NCBI RefSeq assembly: GCF_014196495.1
Contig: NZ_JACIDT010000016.1
Coordinates: forward strand, 21,733-85,732
Origin: Sphingobium jiangsuense
GTDB taxonomy: Bacteria; Pseudomonadota; Alphaproteobacteria; Sphingomonadales; Sphingomonadaceae
Length of the DNA: 64,000 nt
Reading direction: 5' to 3'
Part shown: positions 44,298-53,439 of the stretch, in pieces
Numbering within the stretch: the stretch's first letter is position 1
Layout: every line of letters starts with the position of its first letter
Notes under the pieces: model-generated
What the model saw: only the letters and a program-made list of their open reading frames with translations
The model's database searches: none
What the model was told of the DNA's origin: nothing
Program-made: the position numbers and the translations under genes

Positions 44298-45676
44298 GGC
44301 TGGCGGAAGCGGCGCTGCCTCGTCTGGCCCCCGCCGTCCGGTGTTTCGACTATGACCGCGCGGCGCAGGCCGTGGGGATCGTGCATCTCGGCATCGGCGC
44401 CTTCCACCGGGCGCATCAGGCCTGGTATACCGATCGCGCCCTGTCGGCCGGAGACCGTGACTGGGCGATTTGCGGCGTCTCCTTGCGATCGCCGGAGGTC
44501 GCGGTGCAGCTCAATCCGCAGGACGGCCTCTATATCGTGGCGGAACGATCGAGCACGGGCACCGGTTATGGACTTGTCGGCGCCGTGCGCAATGTCCTCG
44601 TCGCCGGGCAGGAGCGGGAAAGGGTGGTCGAGCAGATTGCCTCGGCCGCGGTGAAGATCATCAGCCTGACGGTGACGGAAAAGGGCTATTGCCGCACAGC
44701 TGAAGGAAGGCTCGATTTCACGCTGGCAGGCGAAACCAGCCTTTATGGCCTGATCGGCGAGGCCCTGAAGCGGCGGCGCGACGCCGGGTTGCCGGGCCTG
44801 ACGCTGCTGTCCTGCGACAACCTCGCTGACAATGGTCGCCAGCTCCGGCGGCTGATGGCCGAATATCTCGACCGTTTCTCTTCGGATTTGCGGTCATGGT
44901 TCGAGGCCGAATGCGCCTGCCCCTCGACGATGGTGGATCGTATCGTCCCCGCCGTCACCGGTTCCGACCGCGCCGGGGTCGCCGCCGCCATTGGCCTCGA
45001 AGACCGGGCGACGGTGCTGACCGAGCCTTTCAGCCAATGGGTGATCGAGGACTGTTTCGTTCAGGGCCGGCCGCGATGGGACAAGGTCGGCGTCCAATTG
45101 GTGGAAGATGTCGCGCCCTATGAAATGGCGAAGCTGCGCATGCTCAACGGCGCGCATTCGGCGCTGGCCTATATCGGATTGTTGCGGGGGCATGAATTTG
45201 TCCATCAGGCGGTGGCGGATTCCTTCATCCGGAAGATCGTGCAAAGGCTGATGCTGGAGGAAGCCCTGCCGTCCGTGCGGCCCGCGCCGGGACAGGATCT
45301 GGCGGGCTATGCGAACCGCCTGCTGGAGCGTTTCGCCAACCCCGCGCTGGCGCACCGGCTGGCCCAGATCGCGATGGACGGCAGCCAGAAAATTCCGCAG
45401 CGCTGGTTCGGCACATTGGCGGACGGGCAAAAGGCGGGGCGTTCCTGCCCCTCGGTGTTGAGGGCTGTCGCGGCCTGGATGTTGCATATACGGGGAGATA
45501 ATGGCCCTGTTGACGATCCCATGGCCGCGGAGTTGAGGGCTGTTTGGGGGCAGGGCGACCCGTCCTCTGCGTTAGGCGGCTTGTTCGGTGAGGCTGGCCT
45601 TTTTCCGACGATCTGGGCGCCGGATGAAGGTCAGAAGGCCTTCCTCATCCGATCCCTTGGTGAGTTCGAGCGATAA
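44294..45676 (+). CDS. uxuB: Fructuronate reductase-like mannitol-dehydrogenase family protein
   Basis: A 460-aa polyol/uronate dehydrogenase of the mannitol dehydrogenase family. The Rossmann start is VGIVHLGIGAFHRAHQAWYT. The family signature region follows with GLTLLSCDNLADNGRQLRR and FPSTMVDRIVPAVT-like sequence (CPSTMVDRIVPAVTGSD). The substrate-binding part has KLRMLNGAHSALAYIGLLRG with the conserved Lys and Asn. It would reduce D-fructuronate to D-mannonate, linking uxaC to manD. The GTG start overlaps the uxaC stop by four bases. Confidence 0.88.
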   Translation: MRLAEAALPRLAPAVRCFDYDRAAQAVGIVHLGIGAFHRAHQAWYTDRALSAGDRDWAICGVSLRSPEVAVQLNPQDGLYIVAERSSTGTGYGLVGAVRNVLVAGQERERVVEQIASAAVKIISLTVTEKGYCRTAEGRLDFTLAGETSLYGLIGEALKRRRDAGLPGLTLLSCDNLADNGRQLRRLMAEYLDRFSSDLRSWFEAECACPSTMVDRIVPAVTGSDRAGVAAAIGLEDRATVLTEPFSQWVIEDCFVQGRPRWDKVGVQLVEDVAPYEMAKLRMLNGAHSALAYIGLLRGHEFVHQAVADSFIRKIVQRLMLEEALPSVRPAPGQDLAGYANRLLERFANPALAHRLAQIAMDGSQKIPQRWFGTLADGQKAGRSCPSVLRAVAAWMLHIRGDNGPVDDPMAAELRAVWGQGDPSSALGGLFGEAGLFPTIWAPDEGQKAFLIRSLGEFER

Positions 45677-45754
45677 GCTCAGGAGGGCTTTGATGATATC
45701 GCTCATCCGAAGAAGCTGTTACCTGCTCGCGCATCCAATTGAGGAATTTGAGAA

Positions 45755-46099
45755 ATGCTGACGATGATTCGACCAGGTGCGACCTTCAAGGATAATCTTC
45801 AACAATTGCCATCCATTGATGACGTGTGCCGCATCGATCTTGTCGACGGGAACGGAGCCGTGGTTGCCAGCATCGAAAATCAGCCGGGCAAGCAAGGTTC
45901 GCTGGCGGTCTACCAATATCTGAAGCAACTCTTTGGTATCCTTGATACGAAAGCGGCTGAACATGGCCTGGCCGTGTTTGCCGAGCACACGGCGGATGCG
46001 CGCAACCGTCCGGGTGCGCATCCGAATGTCGACCATCTGCTTGCGATTGCCGCGGGCGGACCTCCGCTGGGTATCGAAGTCATCGCAGCCAGCCGCTGA
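45755..46099 (+). CDS. DUF2322-family protein
   Basis: A 114-aa protein with the DUF2322 pattern: FKDNLQQLPSIDDVCRIDLV, VASIENQPGKQGSLAVYQYL, and the conserved end FAEHTADARNRPGAHPNVDH followed by LLAIAAGG. The function of the family is unknown. It stands alone, 79 bases after the uxuB-like gene, and a start at the second Met (MIRPGATF) is possible. A link to the hexuronate genes is not shown. Confidence 0.75.
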   Translation: MLTMIRPGATFKDNLQQLPSIDDVCRIDLVDGNGAVVASIENQPGKQGSLAVYQYLKQLFGILDTKAAEHGLAVFAEHTADARNRPGAHPNVDHLLAIAAGGPPLGIEVIAASR

Positions 46100-46398
46100 C
46101 CTGCCGGATCAGGTCAGAAGCCGTGCGGTGAGGTACATGCCGGGCGCGAACACGCAATGGCCGACGCCGCTCTTGAGCCGGATCATGTTGGGGTGGGTGT
46201 TCGCGATCCGGTTATTCCCATCCCCATGCCAGGCATCATCGCGAAATGGGGCAGCACCAGCAGCACCTCTGCTTCCGGCAGTCTGATTCCGTCAACATAG
46301 CAGTCGTGCGCAGGTCATTTCATTTATGGCGCACGAAGAGTTGAGAAACGCGATCTTGCGTTGTCATGCTGGTTCGCGTTTCCCCTCAACGATAGCTC
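46100..46398. other. Intergenic, possible decayed minus-strand coding DNA
   Basis: About 300 bases between DUF2322 and the OmpA-like gene. On the minus strand, pieces such as YVDGIRLPEAEVLLVLPHFA and NTHPNMIRLKSGVGHCVFAP look coding but lie in different frames with stops between them. This may be a remnant of an unidentified gene. No other structure is clear. Confidence 0.4.
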
Positions 46399-47280
46399 TT
46401 ATAAGCCGTCCAGACCCTTGCTGACGAGAATGCTCACCTCAACGCGACGGTTTTGTGCCCTGCCTTCGGGCGTGTCGTTGCTCGTCAGCGGTTGCGCTTC
46501 GGACATTCCGGTGGGGGTTAGCATGCGATAGGGTTTCCAGCCGCAATTCTGCTGAAGATAATTGACGACGCGAGCGGCGCGCTTTTCACTGAGTTGCTGA
46601 TTATATTCGTTGTTTCCCGTGGAATCGGTATAGCCTACGATCAGGAGCAGGGCGTTCTTCATGCCTTCGGCTGTGGAGGCTGTCGTGCAGAGGTCGTTCT
46701 GCGCCTGAGCGGACAATATGGCCTTGCCGGTGTCGAAATTGACGTTGGTCGTGCCCTTCACATTATATTGCCCGATATCGGCCACGCGGCTGCGCAACGC
46801 CCCGGTGGCCGCCGTTTGCTCGGCAAAGCCCTCGGCAGTGCCATTGCGGATCATATTCGCGGTTTTGAGGTCATTGCTTTTGAGTTCGATCTGGCTGGCC
46901 AGCAGACTATTGCCCGATTGCAGGGTTTTGACTGTAACAGGCAGGCCGTTCATCAGGGAACTGGTGCCAAGCTTACTGCGGCCGAGGCCCAGAAACCCGC
47001 CTTTCGCCTTTATCCGGGTAGCATCGTTGAAAGCGACAATCGTGCTCGTGCCATCAGCGGCTGTGACCCGTATCTTATCATCGCTGCGCCCGGAGATGAT
47101 GCCTTCAAGGTCCGGCCCACGCGTCATTTCGGATGCCTCTGGCGCGGAAGTATCCGATACGGTCACCGACAGGGCCGCGTCATTTTGCTCCTGCGGCTGT
47201 GCGGCCGCGCTGGCTGAGGCCGATGCTGCAAGCATGGCAAGCAGTAAAGGGGCTATGGGGGTGTTCGAAACGATGGTCAT
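46399..47280 (-). CDS. OmpA-family outer-membrane/cell-wall protein
   Basis: A 293-aa exported protein. The signal peptide is PLLLAMLAASASASAAAQPQ. The middle part (residues 55-130) looks like a small DUF5666-type beta domain (GIISGRSDDKIRVTAADGTS, LPVTVKTLQSGNSLLASQIE). The C-terminal OmpA/peptidoglycan-binding domain has VNFDTGKAILS, LLIVGYTDSTGNNEYNQQLS, EKRAARVVNYLQQNCGW and the final GRAQNRRVEVSIL. It probably links the envelope to peptidoglycan. It appears to be a single-gene transcript next to a decayed mobile segment. Confidence 0.85.
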   Translation of the reverse strand: MTIVSNTPIAPLLLAMLAASASASAAAQPQEQNDAALSVTVSDTSAPEASEMTRGPDLEGIISGRSDDKIRVTAADGTSTIVAFNDATRIKAKGGFLGLGRSKLGTSSLMNGLPVTVKTLQSGNSLLASQIELKSNDLKTANMIRNGTAEGFAEQTAATGALRSRVADIGQYNVKGTTNVNFDTGKAILSAQAQNDLCTTASTAEGMKNALLLIVGYTDSTGNNEYNQQLSEKRAARVVNYLQQNCGWKPYRMLTPTGMSEAQPLTSNDTPEGRAQNRRVEVSILVSKGLDGL

Positions 47281-47557
47281 TCACGCTGCTCCTTCAAACT
47301 CGAATTCCAGCCCTGCGTGTTCAGGAAAACCTGTCGCGCAGATGAATGGCGGCGGAAGCGCCTCGATTTTCCCGATATCTTGAACGCTCCTTGCGGTGAG
47401 ATGATGCTCCTGTTTCGATACAGTTGCGCGATCGGTTCCTTACGCTATCGCCGACTGAGGCGATGTTAGTCTGCTTGCATCCTGCAAATGCAGGCCGGCT
47501 GGCTTCGTGACCTGCACGCGGCGGGCACAGCGGACAGCGTAATATCCTCAAGTTCAC

Positions 47558-47800
47558 TATCTGGCGCTGGACTCGGGCCAGAAGCTTGTCGAGGAACTGC
47601 ATGAGCGGGATATCGCAGCAAAATTCGCGTCATCAGAAGCGGACAGCGCATGGCGTATCGTTCCAGCGCGGCGCGCTGTTTGCCTTGTTGTCGAATCGCA
47701 TCTATCTGGGCGAGACCGCCCACAAGGGCACGGCCTATCCCGGCGACCATGAAGCGCTCATCGACCGGGAGCTGTGGGACAAGGTGCAGGCGTTGATCGC
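47558..47800 (+). pseudogene. Serine recombinase (large resolvase) fragment
   Basis: Pieces of the recombinase domain occur in three successive frames: YLALDSGQKLVEELHERDI, then KIRVIRSGQRM, then GVSFQRGALFALLSNRIYLG continuing to DHEALIDRELWDKVQALIA. At least two frameshifts separate them, and both the catalytic N-terminal domain and the C-terminus are missing. This is a dead remnant of a mobile element. Confidence 0.75.
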
Positions 47801-47885
47801 ACGGGCCATATCTGCTGTACGGCCCGTAATGCGGACCCGCAGGCATTTCGCTTCCCCTTCCCGAGAAGCAATACGGGCAAGGCGC

Positions 47886-48227
47886 TCATTCTCCAAGCGG
47901 TCCTCTTCCGCCTGTCCAGCTTCTTGGGCTTCCAGTTATCCCGCTCCCATTCATCGCGGCGGCGTTGGGCTGCAATGTTGGCAGGGAATTGGACAGGGCA
48001 CGGATTTGGGCTGCCAGCACCTGCCGGGTGGCGCCAATTTCCCGGTCCGTTGCTTTCACATAATCCGGCAGCCGTCGCTTGGCCTCTGCCCGGTCCTTTG
48101 TACGGAGAGAAATTTTCCAATCCGTGCGGGGCTTGCCCGTCTTGGTGAGGATCGCGGATTGCAGTTCTTCGGGAACGCGGCGGTGGGAATAATAGACGCT
48201 GCCGACCTGTTCGAGCTATGTACACAT
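47886..48227 (-). pseudogene. Tyrosine integrase N-terminal fragment with amber codon
   Basis: Reading leftwards from 48227: MCT, an in-frame TAG, then LEQVGSVYYSHRRVPEELQS, KTGKPRTDWKISLRTKDRAE and AKRRLPDYVKATDREIGATR. This is the N-terminal arm-binding region of DUF6538-type phage integrases, which usually start MCTYL; here the Tyr codon has become TAG. The frame ends after 114 codons with unrelated residues, and the catalytic domain with the R-H-R-Y residues is absent. Confidence 0.72.
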
Positions 48228-48741
48228 AGCCAAAGTTCCTGTTACAGATGTAACAGTCTTATGTAAAATCTGGCTGTTTTTCAGGGGTTTCCAGCCTTCT
48301 CAAAGGCTTGAAAAAATGGTGCCAGAAGAGGAATCCAATCGGGCGTCCAAGCGGCTAATTCGTCACGAAAAATATCTATGAGCGTTTGCCAAGACCATCT
48401 ATAGCACCATTCGAGCTTTCGGCAACATTTTCGAGGCAAATTTACTTCGGTTTAGCTCCGTCCATCTGACAAAACTAGCCGACAAATCCCTCGACCTTCT
48501 CCAAAGAAATCCGAGACTACAAGCCCTGAAGAAAGCTCATTCACCCGTAGGCGACCATGACGGCGCCCTCGTAGAGATGAAGTTCATGGGCGCCATCCGC
48601 TCGACCGAGACGGTTGGGTGGCGGAGCCAGCGCTGCGACAATATCCTCAAAATCCAAACGGACTCAACCTGCCCGACGTGAGCCACCTCCTTGACGGCCG
48701 TTTATAATCGGCCATATTTGCCCGGTAAATAAGGGCTTCTT
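48228..48741. other. Intergenic, no supported gene
   Basis: About 500 bases of lower-GC sequence between the integrase fragment and the next cassette. It starts with the small dyad TGTTACAGATGTAACA (48240-48255). I see no frame with recognisable content. It may contain old attachment or transfer junctions. Confidence 0.45.
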
Positions 48742-49294
48742 ATGCTTGCCTATAATCCCGAAAAATTTGCGTCGCTGTACGAAACGGATCTCGGTCAGCG
48801 CATCTGGGTGTTTCTCACGCGCCGCGAAAATGTCGCTAGGCTGGAAATGGCCTCGCAGCTCAGTAAACCAGCGGTCGAAGGCATCGAGGAGCAATTGCTC
48901 GAAGCCTTGCGAAGAGGTTCTGGTCGATCGCGTCAAGCAGATGGTTGGCCACATGATCCGGCAGATTCTTGAGCAGCGTGATTGGGTACTCGATCAGAGC
49001 GATGTGAAAGTGCAGTCGGTGCCGTTCAGCAAGGCTGCGCGCTATCGTCGGCCCGACTGGATCACATTCTACGCTTTTCGCAATTCCAGCGATCCGCGTG
49101 ACGTGGCGATTACCGATCGCCGGCAGAATGCGCGACTGCCGACCGACACCCGCTGGACTTACTACGCGACCTTCGCCAGTCCGTTGCAGGCCTCGGTCGC
49201 ATTCAACGTGCGTGACCTTCGCCAACTTCGTCAGCATGTCCCCGCCCACGGCTTCTACCGCGTTCGGATCGAGCGGACGTTGCGGTGTGCGTAA
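48742..49294 (+). pseudogene. Unknown cassette gene with one frameshift
   Basis: The first part encodes MLAYNPEKFASLYETDLGQR ... LSKPAVEGIEEQLLEAL. A single-base shift near 48912 is then needed to continue as EEVLVDRVKQMVGHMIRQIL, RRPDWITFYAFRNSSDPRDV and TRWTYYATFASPLQASVAFN, ending HGFYRVRIERTLRCA. The joined product would be about 183 aa. I do not recognise the family. Its stop overlaps the ATG of the HEPN-like gene (TAATG), so the two form one transcription unit. The shift may be real or a sequencing error. Confidence 0.6.
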
Positions 49295-49881
49295 TGGCGA
49301 TGCCGAATTTCTCGCACATCACTCTTACCGACCGGGAAGAGCCTCTGCTGCTGGCTTGGCCAACGCCCGATAATCCTGCCGGGCTCCTCACCATTGCATG
49401 CGCAGCCGATTGGCGCGCCCTTGTCGAGAACCTCGGAATCGACGGGCGAATACCAGAAATCGTGCGAGCGAAGTTTGCCCGTGCGCAGACTCTTTACCTG
49501 CTGGGCTGGGTGGATTTCGGCTTGATCAAGGTTGGCGAACTCGCCGCCCGGATCGCATTGGAGTTGGCGTTGATGGACTGCTATGGCGGGCAAGTTCCCA
49601 AGAACAAGCGCGGCTTTGCCGTACTGCTCAGGTACATGGTCGAAGTGGATGGTCTGACCGACGCACACATCCCCATGGTGACGCGGTGTAGTGGAACGGC
49701 GGTGGGCCAACTGACGGGCGAAATCCGTCCGACCCTCGCCGAGCGCAGGAATATGTTGGCTCATGGTAATCCATTCGAGGGTTTGCCGACCGGCGGCCTT
49801 CTGGAACTCGCGCAAGACCTCATCAACTACGCCTACCGTGACTACATCGCTGGCGCGACGATCGCCGGAGGGTTGCGGTAA
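49294..49881 (+). CDS. HEPN-like protein of unknown function
   Basis: A 195-aa soluble, mostly helical protein starting MAMPNFSHITLTDREEPLLL. Near the C-terminus ERRNMLAHGNPFEG carries an R-N-x3-H pattern, the RNase motif of HEPN toxins. The preceding helices (GELAARIALELALMDCYGG) fit that fold. The start overlaps the previous stop, and its own stop overlaps the next ATG, both as TAATG, so it is the middle of a three-gene cassette whose other members carry frameshifts. A toxin or defence role is only an inference. Confidence 0.6.
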   Translation: MAMPNFSHITLTDREEPLLLAWPTPDNPAGLLTIACAADWRALVENLGIDGRIPEIVRAKFARAQTLYLLGWVDFGLIKVGELAARIALELALMDCYGGQVPKNKRGFAVLLRYMVEVDGLTDAHIPMVTRCSGTAVGQLTGEIRPTLAERRNMLAHGNPFEGLPTGGLLELAQDLINYAYRDYIAGATIAGGLR

Positions 49882-50152
49882 TGCCGGTAAGCCCGTCGAT
49901 CCTCGGCGCGGTCAAGCGGTATGGCGAATTCCGCGACCGGGTCCGAGTAACCTCTTGGCGGATGCCAGCTTCATGGCGTTGAGTGAACTGTGCCAAGCCG
50001 AATATGGCGGCGGCAAGCCGGTCTTCGTCCTGAGCGCCGCGCTGCGTTCGCTCGGCCTCCCTTGCCATCTCCCGGCCAACGGTGCTGGCCTGGCGCTTGA
50101 CCCGATCAGCGCGGCGAATGCGATCGACGCCGCCTACAAAGGGCGACGATAA
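49881..50152 (+). pseudogene. Third gene of the cassette, frameshifted
   Basis: It starts MPVSPSILGAVKRYGEFRDR from the ATG overlapping the HEPN-like stop. The frame is lost near 49945, and coding content continues in another frame as SNLLADASFMALSELCQAEY, GKPVFVLSAALRSLGLPCHL and DPISAANAIDAAYKGRR. Joined, it would be about 90 aa. The family is not known to me. It runs directly into the truncated Phd-like sequence. Confidence 0.5.
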
Positions 50153-50396
50153 ACGCCCCGTTATCATTACCGATCGCGGGAAGCCAAACCATGTCCTCAT
50201 GTCGATCGATGAATATCGAAGGCTTCAAGGCGGCAAGAAGATGAGCTTGCTCGAATCTCGTACCCCGAGCGCTTTTGAGAGCATAATGCGCGGACTGAAC
50301 GAAGCGCATGACTATGCAAACGGCAAGGATATTGGCGCTGTTGTCCACGTCGCTGATGTGTTCCGCCAAGAGCCTGAGCGATCCCCCGGCACCTGA
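50142..50396 (+). pseudogene. Phd/YefM-type antitoxin fragment
   Basis: The sequence RPVIITDRGKPNHVLMSIDE followed by YRRLQGG is the conserved part of Phd/YefM antitoxins. The usual N-terminal 20 residues are missing and replaced by the end of the preceding gene. The C-terminal part (MSLLESRTPSAFESIMRGLN) is open to 50396. No partner toxin follows. No start codon with a good ribosome-binding site is visible, so it is probably inactive. Confidence 0.65.
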
Positions 50397-50617
50397 CACC
50401 CGGCACGCGCGCTCTGCTATTGTCGCTGTAGCGCGAGGATCAGATCGCAAAAGCGGCTCTCGAAGCACTTGCAGCCTAGCGGCAACGACGTGAAGATTGA
50501 CTTGTGCTACCTGCAGGATCAAGCTCAGATATGGATCGTGAAAAACGTACAATGACAACCTGCCATATCGATTTGATATGCTAAATTTCACCGTGATTTC
50601 AATCATATGGTAGCGCA

Positions 50618-50755
50618 ATGAGCTGGTATTGTACTAAGGCTGTCCCCGGCTTCGGCGGTCTGACCACCTTCGATCTTGTTGAGTCAGGTCGCGCCGACGA
50701 TCTAATTCAATATATCGAAGCTGTCGATGCCGGCATATATTTAGCTAAAGTCTGA
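50618..50755 (+). CDS. Possible 45-aa protein
   Basis: A short frame from ATG 50618 encodes MSWYCTKAVPGFGGLTTFDL ... RADDLIQYIEAVDAGIYLAK. The composition looks protein-like, but there is no clear ribosome-binding site and no known family. It could also be the truncated N-terminus of a longer gene. It sits in an A/T-rich stretch between decayed genes. Confidence 0.3.
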   Translation: MSWYCTKAVPGFGGLTTFDLVESGRADDLIQYIEAVDAGIYLAKV

Positions 50756-50948
50756 CCACCGCGCCGCGATAGACATGAAATCCATTTAAGATATTGAAAA
50801 TAATATATTTTATAGGAAAATAGAAGCGCGAGCCGGAACGGCTCATGCCGTAAAATAGCCCCCGCTTCCTGTTCACATGACGAGGATTGAGAAGCACATT
50901 CCATTATGCTTTGCACCATCAGAAGCGGTCATCTGGTCGCGGTGGGCG

Positions 50949-51056
50949 CGGCCGGTTCCGGTTCCGGCGGAGGATGGTGGCATCGCCTGGCGGCAGATGC
51001 TGCCTCTTTCGCTCAGCTACGATCATCGCGTGATCAACGGCGCGGATGCCGCCCGT
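50949..51056 (+). pseudogene. Dihydrolipoyl acyltransferase C-terminal fragment
   Basis: About 36 codons encode VPVPAEDGGIAWRQMLPLSL, then SYDHRVINGADAA, the active-site end of an E2 acyltransferase of the AceF type. The matching motif in the intact E2 of this window is [10 protein letters not shown], so this came from a different E2 gene. Nothing upstream continues the domain. It is a deletion remnant next to etfA. Confidence 0.65.
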
Positions 51057-51125
51057 TCCCGCACGTCTCCGCTACCGGCACTCCAGACGCTCCGCGCGCA
51101 AGGCCGAGCGGCGCACCCTGGCGCT

Positions 51126-52055
51126 TCAGAGCTTGCCGGTCAGCTCGGGTACGGCGGTGTAGAGATCGGCGACGAGGCCGATGTCTGCGACCTGGAAGAT
51201 GGGGGCGTCCTCATCCTTGTTGATGGCGATGATGGTCTTGCTGTCCTTCATCCCGGCAAGGTGCTGGATCGCCCCCGAAATGCCGACCGCGACATAGACC
51301 TCCGGCGCGACGATCTTGCCGGTCTGCCCGACCTGATAGTCATTGGGCACATAGCCCGCGTCGACAGCGGCGCGGCTCGCGCCCACCGCCGCGCCCAGCT
51401 TGTCGGCCAGCGGGAAGATCAGCTGCTCGAACGTCTCGCTGTCCTTGAGCGCGCGACCCCCCGACACGATGATCTTCGCCGAGGTCAGCTCCGGACGCTC
51501 CGACGCCGCGATCTCCGCCCCCACGAAGCTGGAAAGGCCGGTGCCGGCGGTGGCGGCGACCGGCTCGATGCTGGCGCCGCCGCCCGTGCGCTCCGCCTTG
51601 GCAAAGGCGGTGCCGCGCACCGTGATCACCTTCTTCGCGTCCTTCGAGCGTATCGTGGCGATCGCATTGCCCGCATAGATCGGACGGGTGAAGCTGTCCG
51701 GCCCTTCGACCGACAGGATATCGCTGATCTGCATCACGTCGAGCAGCGCGGCGACACGCGGCGCGATGTTCTTGCCGGTGGTGGTCGCCGGGGTCAGAAA
51801 CGCCTCATGATGCGCCATCAGCCCGACGACCAGCGGCGCGACATTCTCGGCCAGCGCATGGGCATAGGCGGCATCGTCCGCCACATGCACCTTCGCCACC
51901 CCCGCGATCTGCGCGGCGGCTTCCGCCACGCCGCCGACATCCTGCCCGGCGACCAGCAGATGCACCTCGCCCAGCTGCGCGGCCGCGCTCACCGCCGACA
52001 GCGTCGCATCCTTGAGGGCCCCGCCCTCATGCTCAACCCACACCAGCGCCTTCAT
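51126..52055 (-). CDS. etfA: Electron transfer flavoprotein alpha subunit
   Basis: A 309-aa EtfA. The N-terminal domain starts [20 protein letters not shown]; the FAD domain carries [60 protein letters not shown] and [20 protein letters not shown]. With EtfB it takes electrons from acyl-CoA and related dehydrogenases and passes them to ETF:quinone oxidoreductase. Its ATG overlaps the etfB stop by four bases. Confidence 0.96.
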   Translation of the reverse strand: MKALVWVEHEGGALKDATLSAVSAAAQLGEVHLLVAGQDVGGVAEAAAQIAGVAKVHVADDAAYAHALAENVAPLVVGLMAHHEAFLTPATTTGKNIAPRVAALLDVMQISDILSVEGPDSFTRPIYAGNAIATIRSKDAKKVITVRGTAFAKAERTGGGASIEPVAATAGTGLSSFVGAEIAASERPELTSAKIIVSGGRALKDSETFEQLIFPLADKLGAAVGASRAAVDAGYVPNDYQVGQTGKIVAPEVYVAVGISGAIQHLAGMKDSKTIIAINKDEDAPIFQVADIGLVADLYTAVPELTGKL

Positions 52056-52801
52056 GCCGCTACCCCCAGTTCCTTCAGTTTCGCCACCAGCTCATCGACG
52101 CTGCCCACCTTGATCCCCGCCGAGCGCTTCGCCGGCTCGGACACCGACACGGTCTCCAGGCGCGGGCTGATGTCCACCCCGAACTCCTCGGGCTTGCGGT
52201 TCGCCAGCGGCTTGCTCTTCGCCTTCATGATATTGGGCAGGCTCGCATAGCGCGGCTCGTTCAACCGCAGGTCGGTGGTGACGATCGCGGGAAGCCTGAG
52301 CTTCACCGTCTCCAGCCCGCCATCGACCTCGCGGGTGACGGCCACGCTGTCCCCCTCGACCTCGACCTTGCTCGCGAACGTCCCCTGCGCCCAGCCCAGC
52401 AGCGCCGCCAGCATCTGCCCGGTCTGGTTGCTGTCATCGTCGATCGCCTGCTTGCCCAGAATGACGAGGCCCGGCTGCTCTTCTGCCGTGACCTTCGCCA
52501 GCAGCTTGGCCACGCCCAGCGGCTCCACCTCGGCGTCGGTCTCGATCAGGATCGCCCGGTCCGCGCCCATCGCCAAGGCCGTGCGCAGCGTCTCCTGCGC
52601 CTTCGCCACGCCAATCGACACCACCACGATCTCCGAGGCGACGCCCTGCTCCTTCAGCCGGATCGCCTCTTCCACCGCGATCTCGTCAAACGGGTTCATG
52701 CTCATCTTCACATTCGAAAGATCAACTCCACTCCCGTCCGACTTCACACGAGGCTTCACATTATAATCTATCACCCGCTTCACAGGTACCAACAGCTTCA
52801 T
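52052..52801 (-). CDS. etfB: Electron transfer flavoprotein beta subunit
   Basis: A 249-aa EtfB. I place the start at the ATG of [20 protein letters not shown]; a longer frame to 52948 has no homology-like content. Visible parts are [20 protein letters not shown], the AMP-binding [20 protein letters not shown] and [20 protein letters not shown]. It is the first gene of the etfBA operon on the minus strand. Confidence 0.96.
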   Translation of the reverse strand: MKLLVPVKRVIDYNVKPRVKSDGSGVDLSNVKMSMNPFDEIAVEEAIRLKEQGVASEIVVVSIGVAKAQETLRTALAMGADRAILIETDAEVEPLGVAKLLAKVTAEEQPGLVILGKQAIDDDSNQTGQMLAALLGWAQGTFASKVEVEGDSVAVTREVDGGLETVKLRLPAIVTTDLRLNEPRYASLPNIMKAKSKPLANRKPEEFGVDISPRLETVSVSEPAKRSAGIKVGSVDELVAKLKELGVAA

Positions 52802-53032
52802 CTCAGTGTCCTTTAACTGGTTTATCACTCTGCACAGCAGGCTACCCGAACGGAAAGATGGGCATTGGGTAACGGCAATCGCGACGCACCGATTTTGTAT
52901 CCCGCCCGCATATGAATGTGGCGCTGATTTGGGACTCTGGGCGGCCATGCGGTTGCACGGATCGTCTTTGAAAGCACAATGGCCGGAAGCGATCTGTAAC
53001 GGGTTTTATCCAGGCCGGGAAATCTCTCTCAC

Positions 53033-53350
53033 TCAGTCTTCGGGAGCGATAGTGACCGTCAGGCCGGACAGCGCGTTTGTCATCAGGAGTTGGCAGGACA
53101 GGCGCGAATCGCCGTTGCGATGCGGAGATCCATCGAGCAGGTCGTGTTCGTCGTCCGTTACCGGCGGCAGATGCGCGGTGAAAGCCGGGTCGACATAGAC
53201 ATGGCAGGTCGCGCAGGAGCAACAGCCGCCGCACAAGGCCAGCAATTCATCAAAACCGGCATCGCGGATGGCTTCCATCACCGAAACATCGGTGGATGCC
53301 TCGATTGTCTGCCGGGTTCCGTCGCGTGTAATGACATTCAATTCAGGCAT
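53033..53350 (-). CDS. [2Fe-2S] ferredoxin, adrenodoxin type
   Basis: A 105-aa plant/adrenodoxin-type ferredoxin. The cluster ligands are the Cys of [17 protein letters not shown] (C-x5-C-x2-C pattern) and the later Cys of SRLSCQL. It has [20 protein letters not shown] and [14 protein letters not shown]. Such ferredoxins feed cytochrome P450s or Rieske oxygenases; neither is in the window. The neighbours are a sulfotransferase-family gene on its 5' side and etfBA on its 3' side, all on the minus strand. Confidence 0.92.
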   Translation of the reverse strand: MPELNVITRDGTRQTIEASTDVSVMEAIRDAGFDELLALCGGCCSCATCHVYVDPAFTAHLPPVTDDEHDLLDGSPHRNGDSRLSCQLLMTNALSGLTVTIAPED

Positions 53351-53439
53351 GACTTTCCTCTACTGGAATCATTTCATCGCTTCGTCCCTACTCATTCCAC
53401 CCTGTCTTCCCCCTGTCGAAAGACAGGTCTCGAAATTGG

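Noticed and set aside
46600..46625. A further dif-like site (TATTCGTTG)
   Set aside because: Only nine bases resemble the core, the arms do not match, and the position is inside the OmpA-like coding sequence.
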